Of a stretch of DNA of 64,000 bases, positions 52,801-61,099 are shown in pieces (the first letter of the stretch is position 1; every line of letters begins with the position of its first letter). Where the stretch lies: NCBI GenBank assembly GCA_023417475.1, contig JAEZFP010000008.1, forward strand, positions 1 through 64,000, written 5' to 3'. The notes below the pieces were generated by a model that worked only from the letters and a program-made list of their open reading frames with translations, ran no database searches and had not been told where the DNA came from. Origin of the DNA: Bacillota bacterium (GTDB lineage: Bacteria > Bacillota > UBA4882 > UBA8346). The position numbers and the translations under genes are program-made.

Positions 52801-53332
52801 TCTCTTGCGTCAAAAAGACCAGTTCCGGGCGGAACTCGATCTCGTACTCCCGCAATATTTGGCGATACGCCTCGTAACGCATTTCCGACCCGAAATGCCC
52901 GGGAACCCGTCCGATAAAAGCAATTTTCCGCAAACCGTGGTCAGCGATGAGATGAACCATCAATTCCCGAATTCCCTCATTATCATTGGGCAGGATCGCG
53001 GGAATCCCCGATAAGGGCATCGCGATGCCGACAATCGGAAGCGGCCGGAAACGGCGGTGCAATTCTTCCACCGCCTGCATGGTCATATAATGCCGCAATG
53101 AAGTGCCCCAGGAGATAATACCGTCCACGCTATGCGAGTTTAAAAACTTGATCACGGTGATCTCCCCCTGATTAACCTCACGGTCAAACAGGGTCGAACC
53201 GCCGATGAAATTGATCAAATTGAGATCGTAATCTGCGGCGGCTTTGGCGATGCCGTGCAAGAGTTCCAGTCCGATCCCGTCGTAACCGTGTTGGGCGATA
53301 TAACCGACGGTCAAGCGTTTGCCTGATTTCAT
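49889..53332 (-). CDS. Hybrid histidine kinase with LacI-type sugar-receptor sensor domain
   Basis: This 1147-residue protein starts with a periplasmic-binding-protein-like fold of the LacI/GalR type (residues about 8-300: TVGYIAQHGYDGIGLELLHG; IVGIAMPLSGIPAILPNDN; DIAVVGYNNRNESVTSVPP) but has no DNA-binding domain and no signal peptide or membrane helix. After a helical linker come HisKA with phospho-His637 (MSHEIRTPLN), the ATPase domain (GTGLGTAISKELVHLMGG), a receiver with Asp931 (VLMDIQMPEMDG) and an HPt domain with His1084 (AHSIKGGALN). It should be a cytoplasmic sensor of a sugar or related metabolite, phosphorylating the HD-GYP regulator encoded next door. Confidence 0.88.
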   Translation of the reverse strand: MKSGKRLTVGYIAQHGYDGIGLELLHGIAKAAADYDLNLINFIGGSTLFDREVNQGEITVIKFLNSHSVDGIISWGTSLRHYMTMQAVEELHRRFRPLPIVGIAMPLSGIPAILPNDNEGIRELMVHLIADHGLRKIAFIGRVPGHFGSEMRYEAYRQILREYEIEFRPELVFLTQEITYQEGLRGTADLFENRGLKPGIDIEAIVTVSDTLSAAAVEQLRVLGIAVPHDIAVVGYNNRNESVTSVPPLTTLELNFEQHGYQAVTSLLQLLLGREVPAQILMPVKTIIRQSCGCYEGIIRKAGIPPAMAGQPLDAPEKQWVTAIKQNRPALIAKMKPLIGKIIDKDHPALLDNLIKQFILDLTAAGTGKGLLKAVSEHLDSLHTPQDIVYAQNLISALRIGLWPQLPPDKLNQAENLAHQARTLICKTLEYRPAIPGYSAPGLVQVGGAFNTSLTYDELIEVIERDLPKLGIPGCYLALYQELGAAEPLTAELIFAMDDNRRLPLADSQRSPYPCYKLLPDGILPADRRYTLLVQSCFYKGDQLGLVVFEMGPLEGVVYEMLRTNFSSALHSVLMSQARIAAERDREELLKALAAKNTELEDRNADFRQVNEQLQAAITEANKANQAKSRFLANMSHEIRTPLNCIIGFAEILNTAKNPSQRQHYTQLIIEESEKLMELINHTLDISTIEAGKLRINHEPFDLYQLMESITSTYAVHSRNKGLEYECAIDPALHQTLQGDPLRLRQVLINLIGNAIKFTFQGKITVDVHLLEQNETSVTLLFQICDTGIGIPPEQQSLIFDAFVQAEDSTTRKFGGTGLGTAISKELVHLMGGTIGVHSKVGQGSVFWFSLPLTLVTPGSEPRHHGVGGAETEPLPLLTGSTVLLVEDYPTNQEVAMAHLDRLGCNVVIADNGKVAVELYQNLHADLVLMDIQMPEMDGFEATRLIRQQPNGQTVPILGMTANAFASDVQLCLDAGMNDVITKPFRKEFFQRKVVFWLKDRDTPPPLSRPGHTGPERPSPTKRLELPKSTEPIDMPLALQEFENDYQLLEQLITLFIGNCRKQCGQIDAALAKTDLETVRREAHSIKGGALNLRANDLGKIAQALERQAKSLDLPGASATLPQLQAELERLAVYSESYQFPVSPSQN

Positions 53333-53446
53333 GCGCTACCTCGGAAACTGAATTTTTGATCGTTTACTACTATTTTCGGCATGGAAAAAGAATTAATAAG
53401 AGATCTTTTTTCCGGTACGCGCCGGCCTGCCGGCGTCGCCCATCAA

Positions 53447-54877
53447 TCACGGAATATGCAACGGTCGGGAGTCGGGGTCAGTGGCAATCACCCGTTTGAG
53501 CCTGTGGATGCCCTCTTGAATCCGGGTTTCATTCAGATGACCGTAACCCAATACCAGCTTGTGACGGTGCAAGCCGTTGCGGACCGCGTAGTTTTCCACC
53601 GGATACACCACCACGCCCGCTGCCCGGCAACGCTCGACCAAAGCGGGATCGAACTCAATCCCTTCAAACTCCGCGATCAAATGGAGTCCGGTCGAAGCGC
53701 CGCTTACGCGGACTTGATCCGGAAACGACGTTTGCAACGTTCTGATCAAACAATCGCGCCGTTGCCGGTAGAGTTTTTTCATGCGAAAGACGTGCCGTTC
53801 GACATAACCGTTGACCAACAGCTCCGCCAGCACCAACTGGTTAAGGGAATGGCAATGGATGTCGGTAAGCTTCTTCAACCGTCCAAACGCTTCGGCCAAC
53901 GCCCGCGGCAGCACCATATAACCCAAACGCAGCGACGGAAAAAGCGTTTTACTGAAAGTTCCCAGATAAATAACCCGTTCCGGGTCGAGACCTTGGACGG
54001 CGCTGAGTGGCGGACCGTCATAGCGAAACTCGCTATCGTAGTCGTCTTCAATGATCCACGACTTACTGTCGCGGGCATGGCGGATCAAGCCAACCCGGCG
54101 GTTGATCGGCAGGATTGAGCCCAAAGGGAATTGATGTGACGGTGTAATGACAATTAACGAAGGTCCGGTGAATTCGGTCAACGCTTCCACCATCAGACCG
54201 TTCTGGTCGACCGCGACGGGGATGGTTGGCACGACGGGATCCGCGAAGATCCGGGCGATGTCTTGATTGGCCGGATCCTCTACAATAACTTGCGCGACGC
54301 GCGATACCAACGCTTTGGCGACCAGCGCCAATCCTTGAACCGAACCGGAGGTGATCAGGAGCTGTTCCGGTTGGCAAATGACGCCGCGATTGCGGCGTAA
54401 CATGCCACAGATCAGTTCCCGCAATTGGATTTGGCCGGCCGGGGCGCCGTAACCTAAAGCGGCGACCGAAGCATTTTGCCAAACGATCCGGTTGGCTTGG
54501 ATCCACGGTTGGGACTGGAATTGGTCGATGGCGGGGATCCCGGAACGGAAATCAATTTGACCGGGAGCGGGCGGGTTATTATCCGGAACGGGGATTGTCG
54601 GAGCGGTTGCCGGCGGAGTGGTAGCGTCCAAGGAAGCATCCGCCGCGACATAGGTTCCGGAGCCATGTTGTCCGGAAATGAAGCCCTCGGCCATTAAAAG
54701 CTCATAGGCGGTCAAGACGGTGTTGCGGGCCACCTGCAGATCGGCGGCCAATTCGCGACTGCCGGGAAGCCGGAATCCCGCCGCCAACGTTCCGTTTAAT
54801 ATTTGGGAGCGAATTTGGAGATAAATCTGGCGTGACAGGGATAAATCCGTTTTCGGGTCGATTTGAATCAGGATCAT
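53447..54877 (-). CDS. MocR/PdxR-family regulator (GntR HTH plus aminotransferase domain)
   Basis: This 476-residue regulator has a GntR winged helix (SLSRQIYLQIRSQILNGTL ... GSRELAADLQVARNTVL) and a class I aminotransferase-like domain with the PLP lysine in YLGTFSKTLFPSLRLGY. Such proteins sense PLP or amino compounds. ATG 54877 follows GGGAGG; an upstream in-frame start is less likely. It is divergent from a quinone reductase/acetyltransferase pair, with a direct repeat between them suited to MocR binding. Confidence 0.9.
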   Translation of the reverse strand: MILIQIDPKTDLSLSRQIYLQIRSQILNGTLAAGFRLPGSRELAADLQVARNTVLTAYELLMAEGFISGQHGSGTYVAADASLDATTPPATAPTIPVPDNNPPAPGQIDFRSGIPAIDQFQSQPWIQANRIVWQNASVAALGYGAPAGQIQLRELICGMLRRNRGVICQPEQLLITSGSVQGLALVAKALVSRVAQVIVEDPANQDIARIFADPVVPTIPVAVDQNGLMVEALTEFTGPSLIVITPSHQFPLGSILPINRRVGLIRHARDSKSWIIEDDYDSEFRYDGPPLSAVQGLDPERVIYLGTFSKTLFPSLRLGYMVLPRALAEAFGRLKKLTDIHCHSLNQLVLAELLVNGYVERHVFRMKKLYRQRRDCLIRTLQTSFPDQVRVSGASTGLHLIAEFEGIEFDPALVERCRAAGVVVYPVENYAVRNGLHRHKLVLGYGHLNETRIQEGIHRLKRVIATDPDSRPLHIP

Positions 54878-54895
54878 TGGAAATCCTCCCGTTTG

Positions 54896-54938
54896 ATAAG
54901 TGGTTCCTTTGAAAAAACGAATAAGTGGAACTTTGAAC
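54896..54938. promoter_or_regulatory. Direct repeat, likely MocR operator
   Basis: ATAAGTGGTTCCTTTGAA (54896-54913) and ATAAGTGGAACTTTGAAC (54921-54938) are direct repeats 25 bases apart in the divergent intergenic region. MocR/PdxR regulators are known to bind direct repeats. Confidence 0.65.
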
Positions 54939-54994
54939 AACCACTCTTTCATGATACGCTATTTTCAAGCAAGCCACAAGCTGGGGGGTGCAAC

Positions 54995-55615
54995 ATGCGA
55001 GCGTTGGTCGTATTCGGTCATCCGGCGCCGGACAGCTTTAACCGGGCCATTGCCGACCAAGTGGTATTAACGCTTGTCGAACAAGGTTACCGGGTCGACT
55101 TCCATGACTTATATCAGGAAGCCTTTGATCCGATCGCCACTGCGGCGGAGCTGCCGCGCGAAGGGGAGATTCCGGGGACGGTCGCCCGGCATTGCCTGGA
55201 ATTGTCTGAAGCCGACGCAATTGTAATCGTCCATCCCAATTGGTGGGGACAACCGCCGGCGATTGTCAAGGGTTGGATTGACCGGGTGTTCCGCCCGGGG
55301 GTAGCTTATGAGTTTCAACCGGGGGATCAGGGCGAAGGCGTGCCGGTCGGTTTGTTGAAAGCCCGGGCGGCTTTGATCCTCAATACCTCCAATACGGCGG
55401 CCGAACGGGAACGGCGGGCGTTTGGTGACCCGTTGGAACTGCTATGGCGAAATTGTCTTTTTAACCTATGCGGAGTGCAGCAAGTCGGGCGGCGGATGTT
55501 TGAGGTAATCGTAACCAGTAGTCCGCGGCAACGCCAACAATGGTTGACGGAGGTCCGGGAATTAGTCCGGCAATACTTTCCTAACGAGGAGCGGAACAAT
55601 GATCCGAAAATGTGA
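54995..55615 (+). CDS. NAD(P)H-dependent quinone/flavin oxidoreductase (MdaB/KefF type)
   Basis: This 206-residue flavodoxin-like fold-2 protein begins with the FMN loop VVFGHPAPDSFNRAIAD, and has HPNWWGQPPAIVKGWIDRVF and the NTSNTAAERER segment of the family. It probably reduces quinones or other electrophiles with two electrons. ATG 54995 follows GGGGGG. Its end overlaps the acetyltransferase start by 17 bases. The divergent MocR gene is the likely regulator. Confidence 0.88.
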   Translation: MRALVVFGHPAPDSFNRAIADQVVLTLVEQGYRVDFHDLYQEAFDPIATAAELPREGEIPGTVARHCLELSEADAIVIVHPNWWGQPPAIVKGWIDRVFRPGVAYEFQPGDQGEGVPVGLLKARAALILNTSNTAAERERRAFGDPLELLWRNCLFNLCGVQQVGRRMFEVIVTSSPRQRQQWLTEVRELVRQYFPNEERNNDPKM

Positions 55616-56099
55616 AGCGCAAGACTTTGAAACGATTTACGAAATAATTAACGATGCCGCCCAAGCTTATCAGGGAGCGATTCCCGCGGACCAATGGCAT
55701 CAACCGTACATGGGGCGCCCCGAATTAGCGGCTGAAATCGCCGCAGGAGTCGACTTCTGGGGTTATGAGGACGAAGGTGGGCTGATTGGAGTCATGGGGA
55801 TCCAACCCAAAGGAGAGGTGGATCTGATCCGTCACGCTTACGTCCGGACCAGCTGCCGCAATCAAGGAATCGGCGGCCAATTACTCCGATTTTTGCAGCG
55901 CCAAACGGCGCAACCCATCTTGATCGGAACTTGGCAAGCCGCGGTCTGGGCGGTTCGCTTTTATGAAAAACACGGTTTCCGGCTGGTGGATCCCGGTGTA
56001 AAGGACCGTCTCCTGCAACGTTATTGGTCGGTGGGCGAACGTCAGATTGCCACTTCGGTCGTTTTGGCCGATGCGCGTTGGTTGCAGCGCGAACGATAA
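55599..56099 (+). CDS. GNAT-family N-acetyltransferase
   Basis: This 166-residue protein has the GNAT acetyl-CoA site (VRTSCRNQGIGGQLLRFL) and the late motif AVRFYEKHGFRLVDPG. The extreme C-terminus (DRLLQRYWSVGERQIATSVV) is as in small stress-linked acetyltransferases. It is translationally coupled to the reductase gene by overlap. Substrate is unknown. Confidence 0.85.
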   Translation: MIRKCEAQDFETIYEIINDAAQAYQGAIPADQWHQPYMGRPELAAEIAAGVDFWGYEDEGGLIGVMGIQPKGEVDLIRHAYVRTSCRNQGIGGQLLRFLQRQTAQPILIGTWQAAVWAVRFYEKHGFRLVDPGVKDRLLQRYWSVGERQIATSVVLADARWLQRER

Positions 56100-56127
56100 A
56101 GGGGCGAAACAGATAGGTGGGGGGCTC

Positions 56128-56161
56128 AAAACTCCAAGCGCAAGCTGCGCTTGGAGTTTTT
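56128..56161. terminator. Bidirectional terminator
   Basis: AAAACTCCAAGCGCA and TGCGCTTGGAGTTTT are perfect reverse complements with loop AGC. It ends the reductase-acetyltransferase operon. Confidence 0.9.
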
Positions 56162-56474
56162 CAACGTTTCTGTCAAAAGGATGATTAATCGTTAATAAAA
56201 ATAATAAAAATAAATAAAAATTAATTTTAAAAAATGTTCGATTTTTTTGAAAAACCCGTTAAGAATCGAGCCAAAAATTCGATATAATATTATAGATAAC
56301 TTATAACGATCATCCGATGAAAAAGACCTGATTGTGGAGCTAACCTGTGTTACAATTAAAGTGGTCAAATTTCCGGGGATCGGTTGAGTCGGTTTGCTTC
56401 AAGCGTTGGTTGGAGTGATCGCGAAGTACTTTTGGACAGTACGTAAGAACGCATGAAAAGGGGTTATTCATAAC
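56162..56474 (+). promoter_or_regulatory. AT-rich upstream region of cheX
   Basis: After A/T-rich DNA (56190-56260) a TATAAT occurs at about 56283 with a weak TTAAGA 18 bases before it. The same place reads TTCGATAT, six of eight bases of the flagellar sigma-D -10 box, so control with motility genes is possible. About 180 bases of leader follow, with no recognised structure. Confidence 0.35.
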
Positions 56475-56942
56475 ATGGAAGTAAACTTTATTAACCCGTT
56501 TATTGAAGCCAGTCAAAACATCATCGGACAGGTAGCCGGGTTTCAGGTAACGCTGGGTAAGGTTATCATAAAACAATCGCCGTATACCGCCGAAAATTTG
56601 GTGGTTTTGATCGGGTTGACCGGGAAAATTCGGGGCACGGCGGTTTTCGCCTACCGGCCGGAGGTCGCTTGCCGGGTTGCTTCGGCGATGATGGGCGGGA
56701 TGCCGGTGACGCAATTGGACGAGTTGTCAAAGAGCGCGATCTCCGAATTGAGCAACATGATCTTGGGTCATGCCGCCACGATTTTTTCCGATCGCGACAT
56801 TAAGATCGACATTTCTCCGCCAACGCTTTTGGTCGGCGATAATCTGCAATTCAGCAACGACAACGCGAAGATCGTTTCCATTCCGCTGATCTTTGATACG
56901 GGCGACACGATTCATTTGGATGTTTCTTTCGCGGAAGGTTGA
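56475..56942 (+). CDS. CheX-like CheY-phosphatase family protein
   Basis: This 155-residue CheC/CheX family protein has the phosphatase-type motif ExxxxxN in AISELSNMILGHAATIF, with MMGGMPVTQLDEL before it. CheX dephosphorylates CheY~P in chemotaxis. Only one ExxxxxN site is present, as in CheX rather than CheC. AAAGGGG lies before ATG 56475. It is monocistronic with a terminator; no other chemotaxis gene is in the window. Confidence 0.85.
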   Translation: MEVNFINPFIEASQNIIGQVAGFQVTLGKVIIKQSPYTAENLVVLIGLTGKIRGTAVFAYRPEVACRVASAMMGGMPVTQLDELSKSAISELSNMILGHAATIFSDRDIKIDISPPTLLVGDNLQFSNDNAKIVSIPLIFDTGDTIHLDVSFAEG

Positions 56943-56966
56943 TTGTCAAGCCATAATAGCGCGGAC

Positions 56967-57014
56967 AAAGGCTCGTCATTTCAAAAAAAATTCGAAATAC
57001 GAGCCTTTTTGTTG
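56967..57014 (+). terminator. cheX terminator
   Basis: AAAGGCTCGT and ACGAGCCTTT enclose a further ATTTC/GAAAT pairing and are followed by TTG. It lies 25 bases after the stop. Confidence 0.85.
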
Positions 57015-57109
57015 TGTATTGAAAATGTTAGCTAGATTTTACAAAGCGTTCATTTTGTGCTAAACACGGGTTTCCCAGATTGCCACTCCGATGTTCGGGG
57101 TTATGTTCA

Positions 57110-57138
57110 TTGACAGAACGGACAAAGGTACGTATCAT
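57110..57138 (+). promoter_or_regulatory. Promoter of the exbB-exbD-tonB operon
   Basis: TTGACA (57110-57115), 17 bases and TATCAT (57133-57138) form a strong sigma-A promoter 74 bases before the exbB-type start. Confidence 0.75.
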
Positions 57139-57211
57139 TGAAATGGAGACTTTTTGCATTCTTTCCTTACGTTTATAAAAATAATCATCTCATCCACGAG
57201 GGGGTAAGATC

Positions 57212-57814
57212 ATGTTGCATCTATTGACTCAAGGGGGCTGGGTAGTTATTCCCCTGGCGGTATGCTCGATCTTGGCTACGATCATTGTCTTGGAACGGAT
57301 CTTTTTTTACTTGACGTTTAAGGCATTGGATGAACAAGAACTGAATCTGTTGCGAATTTACTTACAGCAAGGCAAAATTGACGACGCCCGGAAAATGGCG
57401 ATTGAATCCCGGTCGGCGTTGGGACAGGTGATTGAAGCGGGATTGCGGCAACGGGAGAACGACCGGCAATTGGTCGAACTGGTGATGCAGTCCGCCGGCG
57501 AGTTTCAAGCCAAACGGTTGCAACGGGGTTTGAATTTATTGGATACCATCGTCACCGCCAGTCCGTTGCTGGGACTGTTGGGAACGGTGACCGGAATTAT
57601 CAAGGCCTTTTCCGCCATTGCCATCGGCGGGGCGTCGCAAACGACGCAATTGAGCGCCGGTATCGCCGAAGCGCTTTATAACACGGCATTTGGATTGGCG
57701 ATTGCGATTCCGGCATTGTTTTTCGTGAACATTTTCTACGGGATCGCTGAGAAAAAAGCCGGCGATCTGAGTGCCAAAGCGCAAGAAATATTGACCATCC
57801 TGCAAAAAGGCTGA
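57212..57814 (+). CDS. ExbB/TolQ/MotA-family proton channel
   Basis: This 200-residue membrane protein has three helices and the family core TASPLLGLLGTVTGIIKAFS, followed by NTAFGLAIAIPALFFVNIFY. With ExbD it uses the proton gradient to drive TonB. GAGGGGG precedes ATG 57212. The neighbouring ExbD and TonB genes separate it from MotA and TolQ. Such systems only make sense in cells with an outer membrane. Confidence 0.92.
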   Translation: MLHLLTQGGWVVIPLAVCSILATIIVLERIFFYLTFKALDEQELNLLRIYLQQGKIDDARKMAIESRSALGQVIEAGLRQRENDRQLVELVMQSAGEFQAKRLQRGLNLLDTIVTASPLLGLLGTVTGIIKAFSAIAIGGASQTTQLSAGIAEALYNTAFGLAIAIPALFFVNIFYGIAEKKAGDLSAKAQEILTILQKG

Positions 57815-57824
57815 GGTGGATAAC

Positions 57825-58265
57825 ATGGCAATCAAGTTAGCGATCAAACGGCGGCGACCCCGGATCGAACTGGTACCAATGATTGACGTGATGTTTTTCA
57901 TGTTGGTCTTCTTTATGCTGTTCGCCACCTTTAAAGGCGCTCAGACCGGAGTGGCGGTGGAACTCCCCAAAACGTTGCATGTTGGCAAAGCGCAACAAAA
58001 TACGGTGGTTATCAGTATTAATCAGGGGTCGCAATTGTTTTACGGTAAAGAGGCGGTTGCGGTAGGCCAGTTAAAAGAAAGAATCCGGCGCGAGTTGCAA
58101 AACGATCCCGACACCCAAGTGGTGATCCGGCCCGACGCCACGGTAGCCTACGCGAAAGTGGTTCAAGTGATGGATGTTTTGGCCGGCGTGGGAGTGAAAA
58201 AACCGGTGCTGGGGGTGGATCGGAAACAGATCCCCAACGCCAACCATTCCGAAACGGCGGAATAA
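57825..58265 (+). CDS. ExbD/TolR-family protein
   Basis: This 146-residue protein has a cytoplasmic start (IKLAIKRRRPRIELVPMIDV), one helix with the proton-carrying Asp in PMIDVMFFMLVFFML, and a periplasmic domain of alternating strands (VVISINQGSQLFYG; DTQVVIRPDATVAYAKVV). ATG 57825 follows GAGGTGG at five bases. It is nine bases after the exbB-type stop. Confidence 0.93.
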   Translation: MAIKLAIKRRRPRIELVPMIDVMFFMLVFFMLFATFKGAQTGVAVELPKTLHVGKAQQNTVVISINQGSQLFYGKEAVAVGQLKERIRRELQNDPDTQVVIRPDATVAYAKVVQVMDVLAGVGVKKPVLGVDRKQIPNANHSETAE

Positions 58266-58291
58266 CGGGATGGGAGGAGGACGGATAACCG

Positions 58292-59089
58292 ATGACTGGG
58301 AGCGAACGGAATAATTATCTCTTCGCCATCATGTTTTCCGCGATATTCCATATGGGGTTAATGCTGATCGTTCCGGGCCAGTTTTTTGCGGCCCAATCCC
58401 TCGACCCCAAGTTGGACACGATTACGGTGGGAACCATGGAACTGGCCGGGGATTCGGGCACGGTGCTGAATACCGGCGGCGGCGGTTCCCCGGCAACGGC
58501 GGAAGCCAACTCCACGCCGGTCAAAACCGACCCGTCGACCCAACCTGCGTTGCGTCACGATTCCAAACCCGGCAAGGCAAACCCGGCGCCGCAGGATAAA
58601 ACCGGCGCTCCGGGCGAACTGACTACCGGGGACAAGGCCAAAACCGTCGTTCCGCCGGCCGGTAAGCAAGGCGATCCCGGTGGACAGCCCGGAACCGGTG
58701 GGGGCGGAACTGGTAGCGGTGGCGGCAACGGCAACGGCGAAGGGCCCGGTTCCGGTTCGGGGCGCCCCGGTAAAGCGGTTGGGTTGGGTACCGGTGAACA
58801 GTTGGTGGCGATCCCGTCGAAGCCGATTTACCCAAAAAACGCCTTAAATGAAGGGGTTGAAGGCGACGTCGTCGTTAGACTGCTGGTGAAAGCCGACGGA
58901 ACCTTGGAAGGGATCGATTTTGTCAAACACGCAAGCGATGCCCGGTTGGACCAGGCGGTCCTCAACCGGATCAAACGGGATTGGAAGCTGAAACAATGGC
59001 CGGTCGCCTATCTGCTGGAGTTGGGTGTCACTTTCCGGTTGGACAGCGGTGTAAATGTGAATTATTTTCACGCGGAGACGCGACCGTAA
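58292..59089 (+). CDS. TonB-family energy transducer
   Basis: This 265-residue protein has an N-terminal helix (NYLFAIMFSAIFHMGLML), a long Pro/Gly/Thr-rich linker (about residues 60-165, including GGGGTGSGGGNGNGEGPGSG) and a C-terminal TonB domain (YPKNALNEGVEGDVVVRLLV, then DGTLEGIDFVKHASDARLD). It carries energy from ExbBD to outer-membrane receptors across the periplasm; the linker length fits spanning that gap. No TonB-dependent receptor is in the window. Confidence 0.88.
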   Translation: MTGSERNNYLFAIMFSAIFHMGLMLIVPGQFFAAQSLDPKLDTITVGTMELAGDSGTVLNTGGGGSPATAEANSTPVKTDPSTQPALRHDSKPGKANPAPQDKTGAPGELTTGDKAKTVVPPAGKQGDPGGQPGTGGGGTGSGGGNGNGEGPGSGSGRPGKAVGLGTGEQLVAIPSKPIYPKNALNEGVEGDVVVRLLVKADGTLEGIDFVKHASDARLDQAVLNRIKRDWKLKQWPVAYLLELGVTFRLDSGVNVNYFHAETRP

Positions 59090-59101
59090 GGAGGTTTCGC
59101 A

Positions 59102-61099
59102 ATGCGGATACGGCGCCAATTGATGTTAAGCCTGGCGTTCGCCGGGATTTTGACGGCAACGGCCGGGGTAAGTGCCGAGCCGGCGGGGTTGCTCTCAATC
59201 GAAAATAAATATATCAAAGTTTTTCTCAATAATACGGCGGAAGAGACGGGACGGTTCGCGGTGGACGTCACCGGCGGCGATCCGGAACGCGCCGACGACG
59301 ACAATAAGCCGTTGATCTACGGCCGGCCCAAACCGTGGACGTCGTTTACGACCATTCAGATCAACGGCGTCAATTATGTTTTTGGCAAAGCCACGACCAA
59401 GCGGGCGGGGGCGGGTTTGCCCGGGGGCGAGATTGTCGAACCGCCCCGGCTCGCGGAAACGGGTTTGACCATGAAGTGTCGCTATGGTTCGGTGACGGTG
59501 GAACAGGTTGTCAATATCACCCGCAGTCCCAGTACCGGTGCTTTGGATACCGCCCGGATCCGTTATCTGGTTACCAATGAAGGAACCGAGCCGCTCCAAT
59601 TGGGGTTGCGCGAATTGCTCGACACGATGGTTGGCGATAATGACGGCGCGCCGTTCCGCGTCGGGAATCAGGAGATCACCACCGACCGCCGTTTTACCAA
59701 AGAACAATGTCCCGATTTCTGGCAGGCCTTCGACTCGCTGACCAAACCGGCGGTCATTGCCCAAGGAACCTTGCGCGGCGGCGATGTGACCACCCCGGAC
59801 CAAGTGGTCTTCACCAATTGGGGCCGGGCGGCGGATCACCCTTGGGAGATTCCTTTGAGCGAAGGGGCCGATTTTACGCGCGACGGCGAAGATGAGCTGG
59901 ACAGCGCTTTGGTCATGACCTGGTTTCCCCGGGAGGTTAAACCGGGCGAACGATTTGAAGTGGTGGCTGATTACGGTTTGGGCGGCGTGACCTTCTCCCC
60001 GGGCAATACCTACCTGGGGATCACCGCGCCGTCGGAAGTGCGTTACAGCTTGGATAATCCCCGCACTTATCTGGTGATTATGTATTTGGAGCACCGGGGT
60101 GAGGTGAAAGCCCAAAATGTCAAGATTCAGCTCAATCTTCCGGCCGGGTTGGTCACTGCCGCCGGGGTGACCGAGATTACCATTCCGGAATTGATTCCGG
60201 GCGTTTTGAAACAATTTGCCTGGGAAATCAAGCCGGACGGTCAATTCAGCGGGGAAACCGGTTTCACCATTGATGTCACCGGCGAACAGCTGGAGACCAA
60301 TCAAGTGACGCGGAAAGTCCGGATTATCGGACCGCCGAAATTAGCAGGGAAATTGATCATCCCAAGTTTGGAAATTAAAGCTGAGCAATGGCAGCCTAAT
60401 CCGCTCCCGGTTCAAGTGGAGCTGAAAAACAGCGGCGAGACCCCCGCTAGCGGCGTCAAAGCGGTATTGGTCAATGATGACGGTTTCCGGCTGGCTCCCG
60501 GGGAACGGGCTGAGAAATATTTAGGCAACCTGGACGCCAATGAGAGTTTGACCGTCGGTTGGCAGTTGATTCCGACTGGAAATGCCACGTCGGGGCAGCT
60601 CAAAGCGGAGATCACTGGCAACGGCTTGCAACCGCAGTGGCTGACGGCGGAGGCGGTGATTCCGGTTTTGCCGGTGCAATTGCGGCTGGCCGGACCGGAG
60701 AAGTTGGTTCCGGGTCAGGTTTATATGGTTGATGTCGTGGCTTATAATTTGAAAGATGTTTCCAAGTTTAAACTGAATCTCAACTATAATCCGCAACAGC
60801 TCCGGCTGATCAATGTCTCCCGGGGCACCTTCCTGGTGGAAGGGGACGGGTTGGCCTCCTGGTCGCCGGGGACGGTTGATTATCAAGCGGGAACCGTTAC
60901 CGGAGTCAACGGGGTCAGGGATCAGCCTTTCGCCGGTTCCGAAACCACCTTGGCGCGGTTCAATTTCATTGTCAGCAGTCAAGCGGCCGGACCGGGTCAG
61001 GTCGGAGCGAGCGAGTGTTCGCTCTATAACGGCAGTGGGCAACCGGTGCCCGCCAAGTTGAGTTCAGTTCAATATCAGGTTGGGGAGGAAGCGCAATAA
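59102..61099 (+). CDS. Secreted protein with C-terminal cohesin-like domain
   Basis: This 665-residue protein has a signal peptide (LMLSLAFAGILTATAGVSA), an unrecognised N-terminal region (about 25-300) rich in strands, CARDB-like repeats (about 310-520: RTYLVIMYLEHRGEVKAQNV; PLPVQVELKNSGETPASGV) and a cohesin-type domain (about 525-650: VYMVDVVAYNLKDVSKFKLN, then LNYNPQQLRLINVSRGTFL). It is the fourth gene of the Ton operon and overlaps the SLH gene start (TAATG). It may be a periplasmic or surface protein that docks others; no dockerin partner is visible. Confidence 0.72.
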   Translation: MRIRRQLMLSLAFAGILTATAGVSAEPAGLLSIENKYIKVFLNNTAEETGRFAVDVTGGDPERADDDNKPLIYGRPKPWTSFTTIQINGVNYVFGKATTKRAGAGLPGGEIVEPPRLAETGLTMKCRYGSVTVEQVVNITRSPSTGALDTARIRYLVTNEGTEPLQLGLRELLDTMVGDNDGAPFRVGNQEITTDRRFTKEQCPDFWQAFDSLTKPAVIAQGTLRGGDVTTPDQVVFTNWGRAADHPWEIPLSEGADFTRDGEDELDSALVMTWFPREVKPGERFEVVADYGLGGVTFSPGNTYLGITAPSEVRYSLDNPRTYLVIMYLEHRGEVKAQNVKIQLNLPAGLVTAAGVTEITIPELIPGVLKQFAWEIKPDGQFSGETGFTIDVTGEQLETNQVTRKVRIIGPPKLAGKLIIPSLEIKAEQWQPNPLPVQVELKNSGETPASGVKAVLVNDDGFRLAPGERAEKYLGNLDANESLTVGWQLIPTGNATSGQLKAEITGNGLQPQWLTAEAVIPVLPVQLRLAGPEKLVPGQVYMVDVVAYNLKDVSKFKLNLNYNPQQLRLINVSRGTFLVEGDGLASWSPGTVDYQAGTVTGVNGVRDQPFAGSETTLARFNFIVSSQAAGPGQVGASECSLYNGSGQPVPAKLSSVQYQVGEEAQ

